This document shows, piece after piece, positions 8,380-17,346 of a stretch of DNA of 64,000 nt. The number at the start of each line of letters is the position of its first letter. Position 1 is the stretch's first letter. The DNA is taken from positions 972,838 to 1,036,837 of the forward strand of contig NZ_FQUD01000001.1 of NCBI RefSeq assembly GCF_900128945.1. The letters run 5' to 3'. A program made the position numbers and the translations under genes. The notes beneath the pieces are model-generated. The model was not told the DNA's origin and searched no databases. It worked only from the letters and a program-made list of their open reading frames with translations. Source of the DNA: Chryseobacterium sp. OV279. GTDB lineage: Bacteria; Bacteroidota; Bacteroidia; Flavobacteriales; Weeksellaceae.

Positions 8380-9418
8380 ATTAAGAATTCTGATTCTTTT
8401 TATTGCAGGTAGTTTCTCACTCATCAATTGTCAAAATAAAAAAATGGAACAAAAATACAGCTGGCTAGGCACCGTTTCGGCACCCATGGAATATCCTATG
8501 GAAGTTTATAAAGGAGGCATCATTGCAGATGATTTCACCTACAGCTTTGATGCCATCTGGGGAACCCAAAATACAGGCTGGGGAAATGAAGGCGGAACCA
8601 TGAGCGTAGAAACCCGCCAGATGGATATTCCCAATAAGCTGGAATTTACCTGGTATTCTCTGGTGGAAAATACATTTTATACCGGAAAATGGGACCTGGA
8701 TAAAGAGAAGATCAAAGGACTTTTTGAAAAAGGATTTATCGATCAGGATAATGGTAAACAAACGACCTACACCAATTTTATTGTTGGACTTGCTCCAAAA
8801 GGAAAAGTCGTTCTTTGGATCAACGGTCCGGGAAACCAGAAAGAAGTCGGTGTTTTTCAGGCGCATGATACCATTATTACTCAGGAAAAAGCATACGATA
8901 ACGCCAAATATATGCTGAAAGAAGGCTTTGCAGAAAGAATGCTTAAAGACCCTTCCTATGAAACATTTAAACCTGAAACCAGAGCTAAAATAGAAAAAGA
9001 AGGCTATCCCGCTCCGGATATCTATAAAGCGTACAGAGAAAAATTTAACTGGAAACCCACAGTAATCCTGCCGGAAGGAAGTGAATGGATCGATTTCGGA
9101 TTTAATAACTATAATGGGGAGCAGGAAAATCTTTTCGGAGAAAGTCTGAAAAGTGATACCTATAAAAATCGTGCAGTTCCGAAATTCTGCGGTTTTTACT
9201 GGAGAGATAAAAATAAAAACAGATACGCCGTATGGGTGGATGCTTTTGATGAAAGAGAAATCTTCGAACTCTTCCATCAGCTTGGAAAAGAAAAAAATAT
9301 AGATCTTATCATCAAAGTGAATGTGGATAATACAGGCGCGAGTTTATCATTAAAGAACGAAAAGGAAGAACTGCCAATCAAAAATTCGAAGGTCAGATTT
9401 TCCCGTAAAATAGAGTAA
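8366..9418 (+). CDS. DUF2931 lipoprotein in the T6SS island, possible immunity factor
   Basis: 350 residues. A lipoprotein signal ends in L19-I-N-C22. The body matches the DUF2931 pattern: PMEVYKGGIIADDF near residue 45, WGTQNTGWGNEGG, and PNKLEFTWYSLVENTFYTGKW. It would be anchored in the inner or outer membrane facing the periplasm. DUF2931 has no established activity. Its place between the spike genes and the Tle1-like lipase makes a periplasmic immunity role against that lipase plausible, but this is inference. It overlaps the preceding gene by 14 bp. Confidence 0.85.
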   Translation: MGTSKLRILILFIAGSFSLINCQNKKMEQKYSWLGTVSAPMEYPMEVYKGGIIADDFTYSFDAIWGTQNTGWGNEGGTMSVETRQMDIPNKLEFTWYSLVENTFYTGKWDLDKEKIKGLFEKGFIDQDNGKQTTYTNFIVGLAPKGKVVLWINGPGNQKEVGVFQAHDTIITQEKAYDNAKYMLKEGFAERMLKDPSYETFKPETRAKIEKEGYPAPDIYKAYREKFNWKPTVILPEGSEWIDFGFNNYNGEQENLFGESLKSDTYKNRAVPKFCGFYWRDKNKNRYAVWVDAFDEREIFELFHQLGKEKNIDLIIKVNVDNTGASLSLKNEKEELPIKNSKVRFSRKIE

Positions 9419-9482
9419 GAAGCAACAGTGAAAAGAATTTCTGTACCTGTTAAAATCTGTCAATAAAAATTAAAATAAAACC

Positions 9483-10904
9483 ATGCACAATAATAAATTT
9501 GGAGATTATACACCGGAAATATCCAAAGAGGAAGTGTTAGATATTACTCTTGGGGTGTTTTTTGACGGAACTTTGAACAACAAGACCAATACCATCGAAA
9601 GAAGGGATAAAACGGCCGACTACAAGAAAAACGGAGGGAAACCCAGTGACAACAACAGTTATAATAACGACTGGAGTAATGTAGCGCGTTTATGGGATAA
9701 TTACGATAAAAATTTCGGAATTTATATAGAAGGAATCGGAACGGAAGATAAGGAGGAAGATTCTATGCTTGGATATGCCTTCGGAACAGGAGATACCGGA
9801 ATCCGCGGAAAAGTCCGAAAAGGCTGCGAAGAGATCGTGAAAAAAGTAAAGAATATTAAAAGCTCGAAAAAAGCCGATAAGATTGCCGTACTTACTTTTG
9901 ATGTTTTCGGTTTCAGCCGTGGTGCTGCTGCTGCCCGGAATTTCGTACATGAAATAGGAAAATCAAAATATAAAGCTAAAACCACAACTGTTTCTTATGA
10001 AGGCGTGACCGTTACTTCCCATTCGGACAGTGACGGAACCGGAGTAGAAGGCGAGGATCTTCCAAAATGGGGGCATCTGGGTCTGAAACTGCAGGAAGCC
10101 GGAATTGAAGTAGGTATACTGAAGGTGAGATTTTTGGGGATTTACGACACGGTTTCGTCCTATTCCAAGAACTTTTCTCCAAAGCCAAATTTCCACAATG
10201 ATGTGGCAGAACTGGGGCTGGATGATATCGGAAGAGCACAAACGATTATCCATTTTGTCGCTGAAAATGAACACAGAGAAAACTTTGACCTTACCAATGT
10301 AAGCATAGGAACAGAAAAAATATTCCCCGGTGTACACTGTGATGTAGGCGGAGCTTATGAAGAGGGACCTGAAGTCTGGGAAGAAGTGGAAACCTCATGG
10401 ACCACCAGTACAAAATTAAAAACATTAAGACAGCAACTAATCAATGATTCCTGGTATACGGAAGAAGAGCTTACCATTACCCCAGGATTTTATCTGTCGT
10501 TAAGAGGAGAACGTAAACTTCTGAAAAAAACTTACAGCTATATTCCCTTACATTTTATGGCGGAGTACGGCGTTGAAAAAACAGTTCCGCTCAAAATAAA
10601 AAAACTTACCGATGAAACGTATTCCATTTCAGGGGATCAGTTGCTTTTAAGAGTGAAAGACCGTTTGAGACCTTATGCCATGGCAGATGGAAAGCAATAT
10701 GTCTTTAAAAGATATAAAGAGGTTGAGACCGCTTATGGTGGAGCTTCTATACCGGAACAGAAATATGCCGACTATCAGAAAGAAATGAAAGAGCAGGATG
10801 ATCTGAGAACCCTCAGAAATAAATACCTGCACTGGTCTGCAAGAAGAGAAGGTATAGGAATGGATCCTACCTCAGATAGAGAAAGGGTAATTCATAAAGC
10901 GTAG
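9483..10904 (+). CDS. T6SS phospholipase effector, Tle1-like (DUF2235)
   Basis: 473 residues, no signal peptide. The DUF2235 alpha/beta-hydrolase fold is clear: the LGVFFDGTLNN opening, nucleophile elbow G143-F-S145-R-G, acid D222 in IYDTVSS, and H285 in FPGVHCDVGGAY. These are the triad positions of Tle1-type phospholipases, which attack membrane phospholipids of target cells after T6SS delivery. It shows no PAAR or spike domain of its own, so it probably rides on VgrG or with an adaptor. The C-terminal 170 residues (after about 300) are charged and may bind the carrier. A small membrane protein follows after 4 bp and is the nearest immunity candidate. Confidence 0.88.
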   Translation: MHNNKFGDYTPEISKEEVLDITLGVFFDGTLNNKTNTIERRDKTADYKKNGGKPSDNNSYNNDWSNVARLWDNYDKNFGIYIEGIGTEDKEEDSMLGYAFGTGDTGIRGKVRKGCEEIVKKVKNIKSSKKADKIAVLTFDVFGFSRGAAAARNFVHEIGKSKYKAKTTTVSYEGVTVTSHSDSDGTGVEGEDLPKWGHLGLKLQEAGIEVGILKVRFLGIYDTVSSYSKNFSPKPNFHNDVAELGLDDIGRAQTIIHFVAENEHRENFDLTNVSIGTEKIFPGVHCDVGGAYEEGPEVWEEVETSWTTSTKLKTLRQQLINDSWYTEEELTITPGFYLSLRGERKLLKKTYSYIPLHFMAEYGVEKTVPLKIKKLTDETYSISGDQLLLRVKDRLRPYAMADGKQYVFKRYKEVETAYGGASIPEQKYADYQKEMKEQDDLRTLRNKYLHWSARREGIGMDPTSDRERVIHKA

Positions 10905-10908
10905 TTAT

Positions 10909-11208
10909 ATGAATAAACATCTGGCAGTACGAGTAGGAATTTTATTATTGGGATTTGTCCTGATCTATGTCTATGATCACTGGGATTCATGGTTTCATCC
11001 GGTACAGTCCATAGGAGGAAACAGCGGAATGTCTCTTCCGATGGATCTGGTTTTAAATCTCTGCTGGATTGTTTTATGGTGTTTATGGCTTTTAATAGAG
11101 ATTATAGCGGGCTTTTTTACCAAAAATAATAAGAACAGAAGTACAAATTTAATATTGATCGCATCGGGTATTGTGCTGCTGATCATTTATATATTGAGTA
11201 TTAAGTAA
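10909..11208 (+). CDS. Small three-helix membrane protein, candidate lipase immunity
   Basis: 99 residues with three predicted membrane segments (about 7-23, 47-70 and 80-97) and an extracytoplasmic or cytoplasmic loop between the first two. No family is recognised. It starts 4 bp after the Tle1-like lipase, the usual place for a cognate immunity gene, and a membrane location suits protection against a phospholipase. DUF2931 upstream is the competing candidate. Confidence 0.7.
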   Translation: MNKHLAVRVGILLLGFVLIYVYDHWDSWFHPVQSIGGNSGMSLPMDLVLNLCWIVLWCLWLLIEIIAGFFTKNNKNRSTNLILIASGIVLLIIYILSIK

Positions 11209-11246
11209 GAAAAACTGACAGAGAACAGGGATGCCGGATCATTTTT

Positions 11247-12287
11247 ATGCAGAAATTTAACATACATAACGTCCAGACAGGGGAGAGCCTGAAAAGTATA
11301 GCTTCGCTGTACCATTTAGATGCTGGTGCTTTAAAGTTATTTCACAATAACCACTGCGATGTCAAGGATATGATCCTGATTGAGCTTACAGGCCAGAAGG
11401 AACTTTTTCTTCCGAGAACAGCGGTGACGGATAAAACCCGGTTGGTGCCGTTCGGAAGAGGAAACAGCCTTGTTTTTCAACCTGAAAATTCATTTTACAG
11501 ATATGGCGTTTCCATCAATATGGAAAGCAATGACCGCAAGAATGAACTGAAATATGAAACCTCAGTCCGCTGGCTGAAAAAGGAGACTAAGCTGCATTTT
11601 TTTGAAATAGACAGAACCTCCAATCTTTTTCTGAACGAAGAAGAAGTGAATGAAATAGCCGATCTCCTGGCCTATAAAACATCCAAGGTCTTGTATCCAT
11701 TACAAATCAGTGTGGATGAGCAGGGGAAATTCAATGCGGTGGAAAATATTTCGGTGTTTAAAGAAAGATGGGCCGCTGTAAAAGAGGAAGTTTATAAAGA
11801 ATTTGAAGGGGAAACGGTAGACAGCTACTGTGAAAAGATAGAAAAAATAATAGATGAGCCGGAGGTGATCAGTCTTTATCTTAAGAATGATTATTTCATC
11901 AGAACATTGTTTTTTGGGGCTTATCAGAGTTTCGGACAGGATTATGAAACAGAACTAACAGAAAGTTTTCCTGTGGTAGATAATCCGGTAGAACCGAAAT
12001 ACGAAATAAAACTGGAAATTGATCCGCTGAAAGGAGAATCCGGTCTGGTTAATATAGAAGGTGAAGGCAGATTAAATGATGAAAGAAGTACCTATGATTT
12101 CATCAACAAAGCTCCTTTTTCAATGATTATTGAGGATAACCCGGTGATGAATCATGAAGGAAATTTCAGGATTGTCTATTATCTGAACGGGCAGAATTTA
12201 CTGGTGAAATCAATGTATTTGGAATGTGACCTGCAACTTGAGAAGAAAAAGAAAATATCAGTAGTCATTGCGATGCTGACTGAATAA
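11247..12287 (+). CDS. LysM-domain protein of the T6SS island
   Basis: 346 residues with no signal peptide. An N-terminal LysM-like module (residues 5-57: HNVQTGESLKSIASLYHLD, then the ELFLPR strand) leads into about 290 residues I cannot assign. The latter part (about 255-346) looks all-beta. LysM modules in phage-tail and T6SS-related proteins can act as assembly or adaptor domains as well as peptidoglycan binders. Without an export signal, an adaptor or cargo role fits better than a resident wall protein. Its position between the lipase and PAAR-like modules supports this but does not prove it. Confidence 0.8.
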   Translation: MQKFNIHNVQTGESLKSIASLYHLDAGALKLFHNNHCDVKDMILIELTGQKELFLPRTAVTDKTRLVPFGRGNSLVFQPENSFYRYGVSINMESNDRKNELKYETSVRWLKKETKLHFFEIDRTSNLFLNEEEVNEIADLLAYKTSKVLYPLQISVDEQGKFNAVENISVFKERWAAVKEEVYKEFEGETVDSYCEKIEKIIDEPEVISLYLKNDYFIRTLFFGAYQSFGQDYETELTESFPVVDNPVEPKYEIKLEIDPLKGESGLVNIEGEGRLNDERSTYDFINKAPFSMIIEDNPVMNHEGNFRIVYYLNGQNLLVKSMYLECDLQLEKKKKISVVIAMLTE

Positions 12288-12306
12288 TTGAAAAAAAACT
12301 AACAAA

Positions 12307-13344
12307 ATGAAAATTAAACCAAATCATAAATTATCCATCCTTGTTTTTATATTGAGCTTTAGCCTGTATTTCGGGCAAAAAGTGGAGTTTAATGTCCCAA
12401 AAGATATCGAGACCCTGCAGAATTCTATTTTTGATTTTAAAAATGATTTCACCCAGGACGAAGCGAAAGCGGCCGCTGCATCAGATACCGATTTTTCAAC
12501 CACTGTTGACCTTTATCATTTAAAATATGAAGGCGACCAGAAAAATCCTTACCTGACTTTGGCTTTAAAAAATGGCGCTAAATCTAAACAGTTTATCCAA
12601 CAGGCCGTATGGAATGTCAATATGAAAAAAGTCTCTTCAAAAAGCACAAAAGTCACTGTTTTTCTTGAAAAAGTAATTCCGGACAGCTGGTCAAAAAAAG
12701 AAGTAGATACCAAACTGACTAAATCCACCGGGAAAGTAGAGAAAGAGATCAAAGAATTTCTTCTAAACTATAAACGCCCGGAACTTTCAAATGATGATTC
12801 ATCAGAAACCGATAGCGTAGCTGCCACTACTTATACTACGGCTGTCACCACAACGGATATGATCGCAGAAAATTCGAAGCAGGAAAAAACATCAAAAAAA
12901 CTACAGAGTCTGTTCGGGAAGAAACAGTTTATTGCACTACCGGCCACGTCCGATACCTTCACAAAATTGTTACAGGTACAGCCCACTCAACCGGAATGTA
13001 AAGACTGCAAAGGCGGAAAATACTCCAACTGGGATTTCGATGATTTTAATATGATCTACGCCACTATGAGCACGGGTCTGGAATATTATGCTATCCAGTA
13101 TTACGGACAGGATATGGTGTCTGGATTACCTCATGGCCTGGTGTTTAATGACAGTTCTCCATCAGAATGTAAACAAAAATTTGCAAGATATAACGCACAG
13201 CTTTATCAGACCGTAGGAGAAACGGAAGAAAATTCAGAAAAAGCCTTGACCGTTGTGACGTTCAAGATGAATTCCTCCTTCGTCCGTCTTGAATTTGGAA
13301 ATGAATATTTAACCCGACTAGTAATTTCAAATAAAGAATTTTAA
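12307..13344 (+). CDS. Secreted protein of unknown function in the T6SS island
   Basis: 345 residues. A Sec signal peptide (about residues 1-23, ending FG-Q) precedes a mature alpha/beta region. An Ala/Thr/Ser-rich linker lies near 170-200, followed by a C-terminal domain with a C-K-D-C-K-G-G motif near 236 and another Cys near 288. The Cys residues could form disulfides in the periplasm. No family is recognised. It ends 2 bp before the PAAR-like gene, so it belongs to the same transcript. A periplasmic protein in an effector operon may be an immunity protein or an accessory factor. Confidence 0.75.
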   Translation: MKIKPNHKLSILVFILSFSLYFGQKVEFNVPKDIETLQNSIFDFKNDFTQDEAKAAAASDTDFSTTVDLYHLKYEGDQKNPYLTLALKNGAKSKQFIQQAVWNVNMKKVSSKSTKVTVFLEKVIPDSWSKKEVDTKLTKSTGKVEKEIKEFLLNYKRPELSNDDSSETDSVAATTYTTAVTTTDMIAENSKQEKTSKKLQSLFGKKQFIALPATSDTFTKLLQVQPTQPECKDCKGGKYSNWDFDDFNMIYATMSTGLEYYAIQYYGQDMVSGLPHGLVFNDSSPSECKQKFARYNAQLYQTVGETEENSEKALTVVTFKMNSSFVRLEFGNEYLTRLVISNKEF

Positions 13345-13346
13345 CC

Positions 13347-13835
13347 ATGGCAGAGAAACATATTGTAGTACAGGGTGCTATGTGCAAATGCCAGTTCGGA
13401 CAGCTTCCGGACAAACTCAAAGTGCTCTCACACCAGAAAGAATACGCGAATGATAAAAACGCCTCCAAAAAACTCATCGTCACCACGAAAGAAATAGGAG
13501 CAGCAACATTCGAGAAAAATACATTCGGAAACTGCATCAAAATGGGAGTTCCACCACCGCCATGCAAAATCATGGTGACTGAATGGAAAGATTTCTATGA
13601 AAAAGTACAGCTTAATAACGGCGGCTATATCATCGTTGAAACCAGCAAAGCCATCTGTGCCATTGCAGGAACGCCATGTATAGAGATCATAGACCACGGA
13701 CAGAGAACGGAAGGCAGCCCGCAGAATTTTAAAAATGCGGATAAGGATGTACAGCAGCAGATCAACCCACTGGTGGATTCAGAAGAAATGTATAATGAAC
13801 AGCCTGCCTATGGTGGGGAAGATGGTGTAATCTAA
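13347..13835 (+). CDS. DUF4280 PAAR-like spike protein
   Basis: 162 residues. The sequence opens with VVQGAMCKCQFG and contains G-V-P-P-P-P-C near residue 70 and ICAIAGTPCIEIIDHGQ near 110-126. This is the pattern of DUF4280, a PAAR-like family in which conserved Cys residues replace the usual zinc ligands. Such proteins cap the VgrG beta-helix and tether effectors. It begins 2 bp after the previous gene and 11 bp before the 887-residue protein, so it most likely loads that protein onto the spike. Confidence 0.85.
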   Translation: MAEKHIVVQGAMCKCQFGQLPDKLKVLSHQKEYANDKNASKKLIVTTKEIGAATFEKNTFGNCIKMGVPPPPCKIMVTEWKDFYEKVQLNNGGYIIVETSKAICAIAGTPCIEIIDHGQRTEGSPQNFKNADKDVQQQINPLVDSEEMYNEQPAYGGEDGVI

Positions 13836-13846
13836 ACGACAGACAA

Positions 13847-16510
13847 ATGGCTAAAGGAGTAAAAAAAATACAGGTTACAAAAGGACTTTACTATCCCGAT
13901 ATGTCGGTAAAAGGCCAGAGAGTAACGCTAAAACCTGATCAGTGGGTTTATTTTGGCGTTGAAGAATGGCTGCCCGGAACTACTGCCGAAGATAAAAAGA
14001 AAGAAATTATCTGGATGAGGCAGACCAATAACCGGAAAATAATCATCAATCAGGCACCTTCAAAAGGAGGTTACAAATTTCTGATCTCCAAACAGTTTTG
14101 CGGAAGCTATCACTATTATATTGAAGCAAGTCTGTCCGGAAAAAGAGACCCTAAGAACCCTGTGGGACTCTATGTAAAGGGCTGGTGTGACCCTAAAATT
14201 GTTACCAGCAAATGGACGACTCAAAGAGGAAGTAAAACCAGCATCAAAAACCAGAATAAGATCAATTTCATTTCTTACGGACACGTAGTTTATCTTAATC
14301 TGATGACGGAAGGCCTTAACGGAAATACCTTAACGATAGAGCTTTGGAATCAGCAGACTGCAAAAAAAGATAAGCTGGTTCATGTCTACAATAATGTTCA
14401 GGTAATAGACGGAGAGGTTAATTTAAAAATAGAAAATACCTACTCGTGGATGGCTCATGTAGATAACATCCAGAATGTAGAAGAATTTTATATCAAAGTA
14501 AAAGATACCGCTTCCAAACAGTACATTAAAGATAATCTGGGTGATGATCTTCACGCCATTTATCTGAATGTAAAAAATAAAGTGGTCACCACCAATGCCA
14601 ATGTCAGCAAGAATCAAACCCCTACGAAAGTATACAAACCTGATGTAAATTCCGTCCGTCAGGAACCTTGCCGCTTTGAAATGATCAAGATCACCGAAAG
14701 TGAAGTGAAAGACGGGAAAGCCAGTAATACTACGGTAACTGTGTTTGATAACGGTAAAGGAATCAAAAAAATACAGTCAGCTGCCCTTCAGGAGCGTATC
14801 GAGAGAACAATCTATTATAAATTTGACTCTACGGTCATCGATAAAGACGGGGTAGCTATCCTCAATAACGTGCTCAAGTTTCTTTTGGAACATAAGGACT
14901 CAACCATGAATCTGAGCGGTTATGCCTGCGTGATCGGAAAACAGAATTACAATAAAGGGCTGTCCCAAAGAAGAGCCGATGTTGTAAAGAAATTTTTTGC
15001 AGATGGCGGCCTTGATCCAAGCCGGATTATTTCTGTTGGGAAAGGAGAAGTAGATCCTACAGATGATAAAATGGGCAAGGATAATATCCGGTTCAAAAAT
15101 GAAAGAGATTACGAGAGTAACAGAAGAGTAGATATTTCTTTTGTATTCAATGCTCATGATGCCCAGACCATTAATTATGAAGTCGTAGCTCCGACGGAAT
15201 CAACGAAAAAAGATCTCACAATTGATATCTCCGGATTTGATACCAATGAATGCTACCACGGAAGTAAAAACAAGCATAAAAAGCAGATCCTGATGACCGA
15301 CGTAGGTCAGGCGGTAGATAAAGGAGATACCAAACAGACTTTTGCCCCATCGTCTTTTAATTATAAAGTCTACTCGAATATGTCAAGGTTCAATGCTGCT
15401 CCCATAAAGTATATCTGGCCTATAGCAACCAATCCGAATCAGTTCCATATGAACATTCACAGTTGCAGATATTTCAGTAACGATAAAAGAACAACGGTTT
15501 TAATTAAAGCCTATCCGGATATTAAATGGGAACTCGCCCTGGAATTTCAGGTGAATGTTTCCAATTATAAAGCCTCCAATATGCCGGCAGGGAATATCTA
15601 CGCCAAGCATCAGGAAAAATCCAGACAGGCAGGGTACAAAAGAATGCAGTTGAATAAAGACGGAAAAGTTCCGATCAATGTAGGTGTAGGATTGTCCGCA
15701 GAATGGGATGCCGGCCGGGAAAAAAGAAGCTTTACCAACGAGTTTGCAGATAAAATAGAGGTGGTCGCGAGAATGATCGCCACTGCTGTAAATATCGTTC
15801 AGAATGCCATCAACTATGCTCAGAGTGCTGCCAAAGAAACCGCTATTCCCGTTGGTTTCAATCTCAGATATCCTAAATTTACCGTTGTAGGAAAATGGTA
15901 TCTGGAAAGAGTCAATGAGAGAGCTTCTTTAAGTGTCATCGGTGAAGTAGGTTTTGGTTTCAAACCGCTGATAGGCGCTGAGGTCGTTATTGATATCATA
16001 GGCGCAGCCATTGCGGTAGCTTCTTACGGAGCGACTGGTAACCCTGCTGCTGCGAAACTTATCAATAAATTCAGAGGCGGACTGGAAAAACTTGGCGCTT
16101 CAGTGACCTTTACCGCTACATTTTATGGTGAGCTGGAAATTATGGTGGATGCTCTGAAAATTGACAGTATTAACGGGATCAATATGCAGGGTAAAACCAC
16201 GATCGGAGGGAAAATGGGGGCTACCATAGAACTCAGTATCAGTATTGAAGTAGGAACGGTAAAAGGAACCAAAGCAAAACCTATTGTTACGTTTAAAGCC
16301 GCAGCCAAGGCAGATTCCTATTTTGGAGGCGATATCGTGATAGATTCTGATACGACAGGATTATTTATCCAGCCTGTTCTGAAATTTTCAGGAGTCGTTC
16401 TTTCTGTAGAAATAGAAGGCGAGGTAGGCTGGTGGAAAAGTAATTTCAAAGTAGAAGAAAAGGTGATGAAAGAAGAAACTTACTATATGGATAAAAAATA
16501 TTTAACTTAA
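13847..16510 (+). CDS. Large putative T6SS effector with an internal OmpA domain
   Basis: 887 residues with no signal peptide. Residues 1-300 are beta-rich and unassigned. Residues about 318-436 form an OmpA-C/MotB peptidoglycan-binding domain (YYKFDSTVIDKDG, then LSQRRADVVKKFF, DPSRI and NRRVDISF). Residues 440-600 are unassigned. The C-terminal region (about 600-887) has an amphipathic helix near 636-662, a Gly/Ala/Ile-rich hydrophobic stretch at 705-735 (IGAEVVIDIIGAAIAVASYG), then repeated beta strands. That layout suggests a membrane-active or pore-like toxin anchored to peptidoglycan by the OmpA domain. This is inference from composition; no catalytic motif is seen. It directly follows the PAAR-like gene. 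Confidence 0.8.
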   Translation: MAKGVKKIQVTKGLYYPDMSVKGQRVTLKPDQWVYFGVEEWLPGTTAEDKKKEIIWMRQTNNRKIIINQAPSKGGYKFLISKQFCGSYHYYIEASLSGKRDPKNPVGLYVKGWCDPKIVTSKWTTQRGSKTSIKNQNKINFISYGHVVYLNLMTEGLNGNTLTIELWNQQTAKKDKLVHVYNNVQVIDGEVNLKIENTYSWMAHVDNIQNVEEFYIKVKDTASKQYIKDNLGDDLHAIYLNVKNKVVTTNANVSKNQTPTKVYKPDVNSVRQEPCRFEMIKITESEVKDGKASNTTVTVFDNGKGIKKIQSAALQERIERTIYYKFDSTVIDKDGVAILNNVLKFLLEHKDSTMNLSGYACVIGKQNYNKGLSQRRADVVKKFFADGGLDPSRIISVGKGEVDPTDDKMGKDNIRFKNERDYESNRRVDISFVFNAHDAQTINYEVVAPTESTKKDLTIDISGFDTNECYHGSKNKHKKQILMTDVGQAVDKGDTKQTFAPSSFNYKVYSNMSRFNAAPIKYIWPIATNPNQFHMNIHSCRYFSNDKRTTVLIKAYPDIKWELALEFQVNVSNYKASNMPAGNIYAKHQEKSRQAGYKRMQLNKDGKVPINVGVGLSAEWDAGREKRSFTNEFADKIEVVARMIATAVNIVQNAINYAQSAAKETAIPVGFNLRYPKFTVVGKWYLERVNERASLSVIGEVGFGFKPLIGAEVVIDIIGAAIAVASYGATGNPAAAKLINKFRGGLEKLGASVTFTATFYGELEIMVDALKIDSINGINMQGKTTIGGKMGATIELSISIEVGTVKGTKAKPIVTFKAAAKADSYFGGDIVIDSDTTGLFIQPVLKFSGVVLSVEIEGEVGWWKSNFKVEEKVMKEETYYMDKKYLT

Positions 16511-16518
16511 ATTCAGGT

Positions 16519-17334
16519 ATGCATAATTTTAAAAAACCATTATATTCCGTTTATCCCAGAATGTACTGTTCTGGAACCATTTATGTGAATGATGTTCCTG
16601 TCATAGACTGGTACGGAGATGAGACCAAAGAAGGCGGATTCGGAGGAGATACCATGATCAACCAGGCACTGCTTCAGAGTGGGAAATATCAGGTAGTTGG
16701 AAAAATGTATCCGCGTTTGGGAAAAAATGTTTTGGATGAAGATGATACCTTATCGGTAGATTTCTTTTGTGCAGATTTTGATAACTGGAAGGCATCCCGT
16801 GCTGAATTTCGTCCTAAAATGGAATCTCCATGGGACGGACTCACAGAAAATGTTCAGCATCCCACGTTTAATGTGGCCAGCGAAATAGAAGTGGAACTTC
16901 CTTTTGTACTGGACGGTTGGCAGCATTCGGTAGATTTTAAAGATGTGAAAAAAGAAGACCTCTTCAGCGATGTTTTCAAATATTATAAACAGATACGCGC
17001 CGTATTGGTTGAGCATAATGCCGGAAAATACCTGGAAATGTCTCATGACAAAATGCAGCTTCAGGAGCAGGCTTTATATTATTCCGAAGACCGGAAAAAA
17101 AGGTTTTTAGACAGTGCCGGTCAGTTGTTTGGCCAGAATTTAGCTGTTGAGGAACTTAATGAGGCTGATTTGCACCTTGAAATCATGGGCTATGGTAAAT
17201 TGGTAAGACTCATGAGAAAAGACGGATCTCAGCCGCTTCAGTTCATAAGTCCGGATCTTGAAAAGCAGGGCAATATTGAAATGGAAATCAAGCTTCACAT
17301 GAGAACGAAGGAAAAAGGATTTAGTATTATTTAA
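16519..17334 (+). CDS. Conserved-looking T6SS island protein, unknown function
   Basis: 271 residues, no signal peptide or membrane segment. It opens with PLYSVYPRMYCSGTIYVNDVPVIDWYGDET, a beta-rich segment, with a helical charged region around 150-215. No family recognised. It starts 8 bp after the OmpA-fusion gene. A cytosolic protein here could be a chaperone/adaptor for that effector or part of a delivered complex; neither can be shown from the sequence. Confidence 0.75.
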   Translation: MHNFKKPLYSVYPRMYCSGTIYVNDVPVIDWYGDETKEGGFGGDTMINQALLQSGKYQVVGKMYPRLGKNVLDEDDTLSVDFFCADFDNWKASRAEFRPKMESPWDGLTENVQHPTFNVASEIEVELPFVLDGWQHSVDFKDVKKEDLFSDVFKYYKQIRAVLVEHNAGKYLEMSHDKMQLQEQALYYSEDRKKRFLDSAGQLFGQNLAVEELNEADLHLEIMGYGKLVRLMRKDGSQPLQFISPDLEKQGNIEMEIKLHMRTKEKGFSII

Positions 17335-17346
17335 AATATCGGGTAA

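Noticed and set aside
8465..9277. 270-codon minus-strand frame under the DUF2931 gene
   Set aside because: Antisense shadow of a well-supported lipoprotein gene; the translation is Phe/Ile-rich with no domain.
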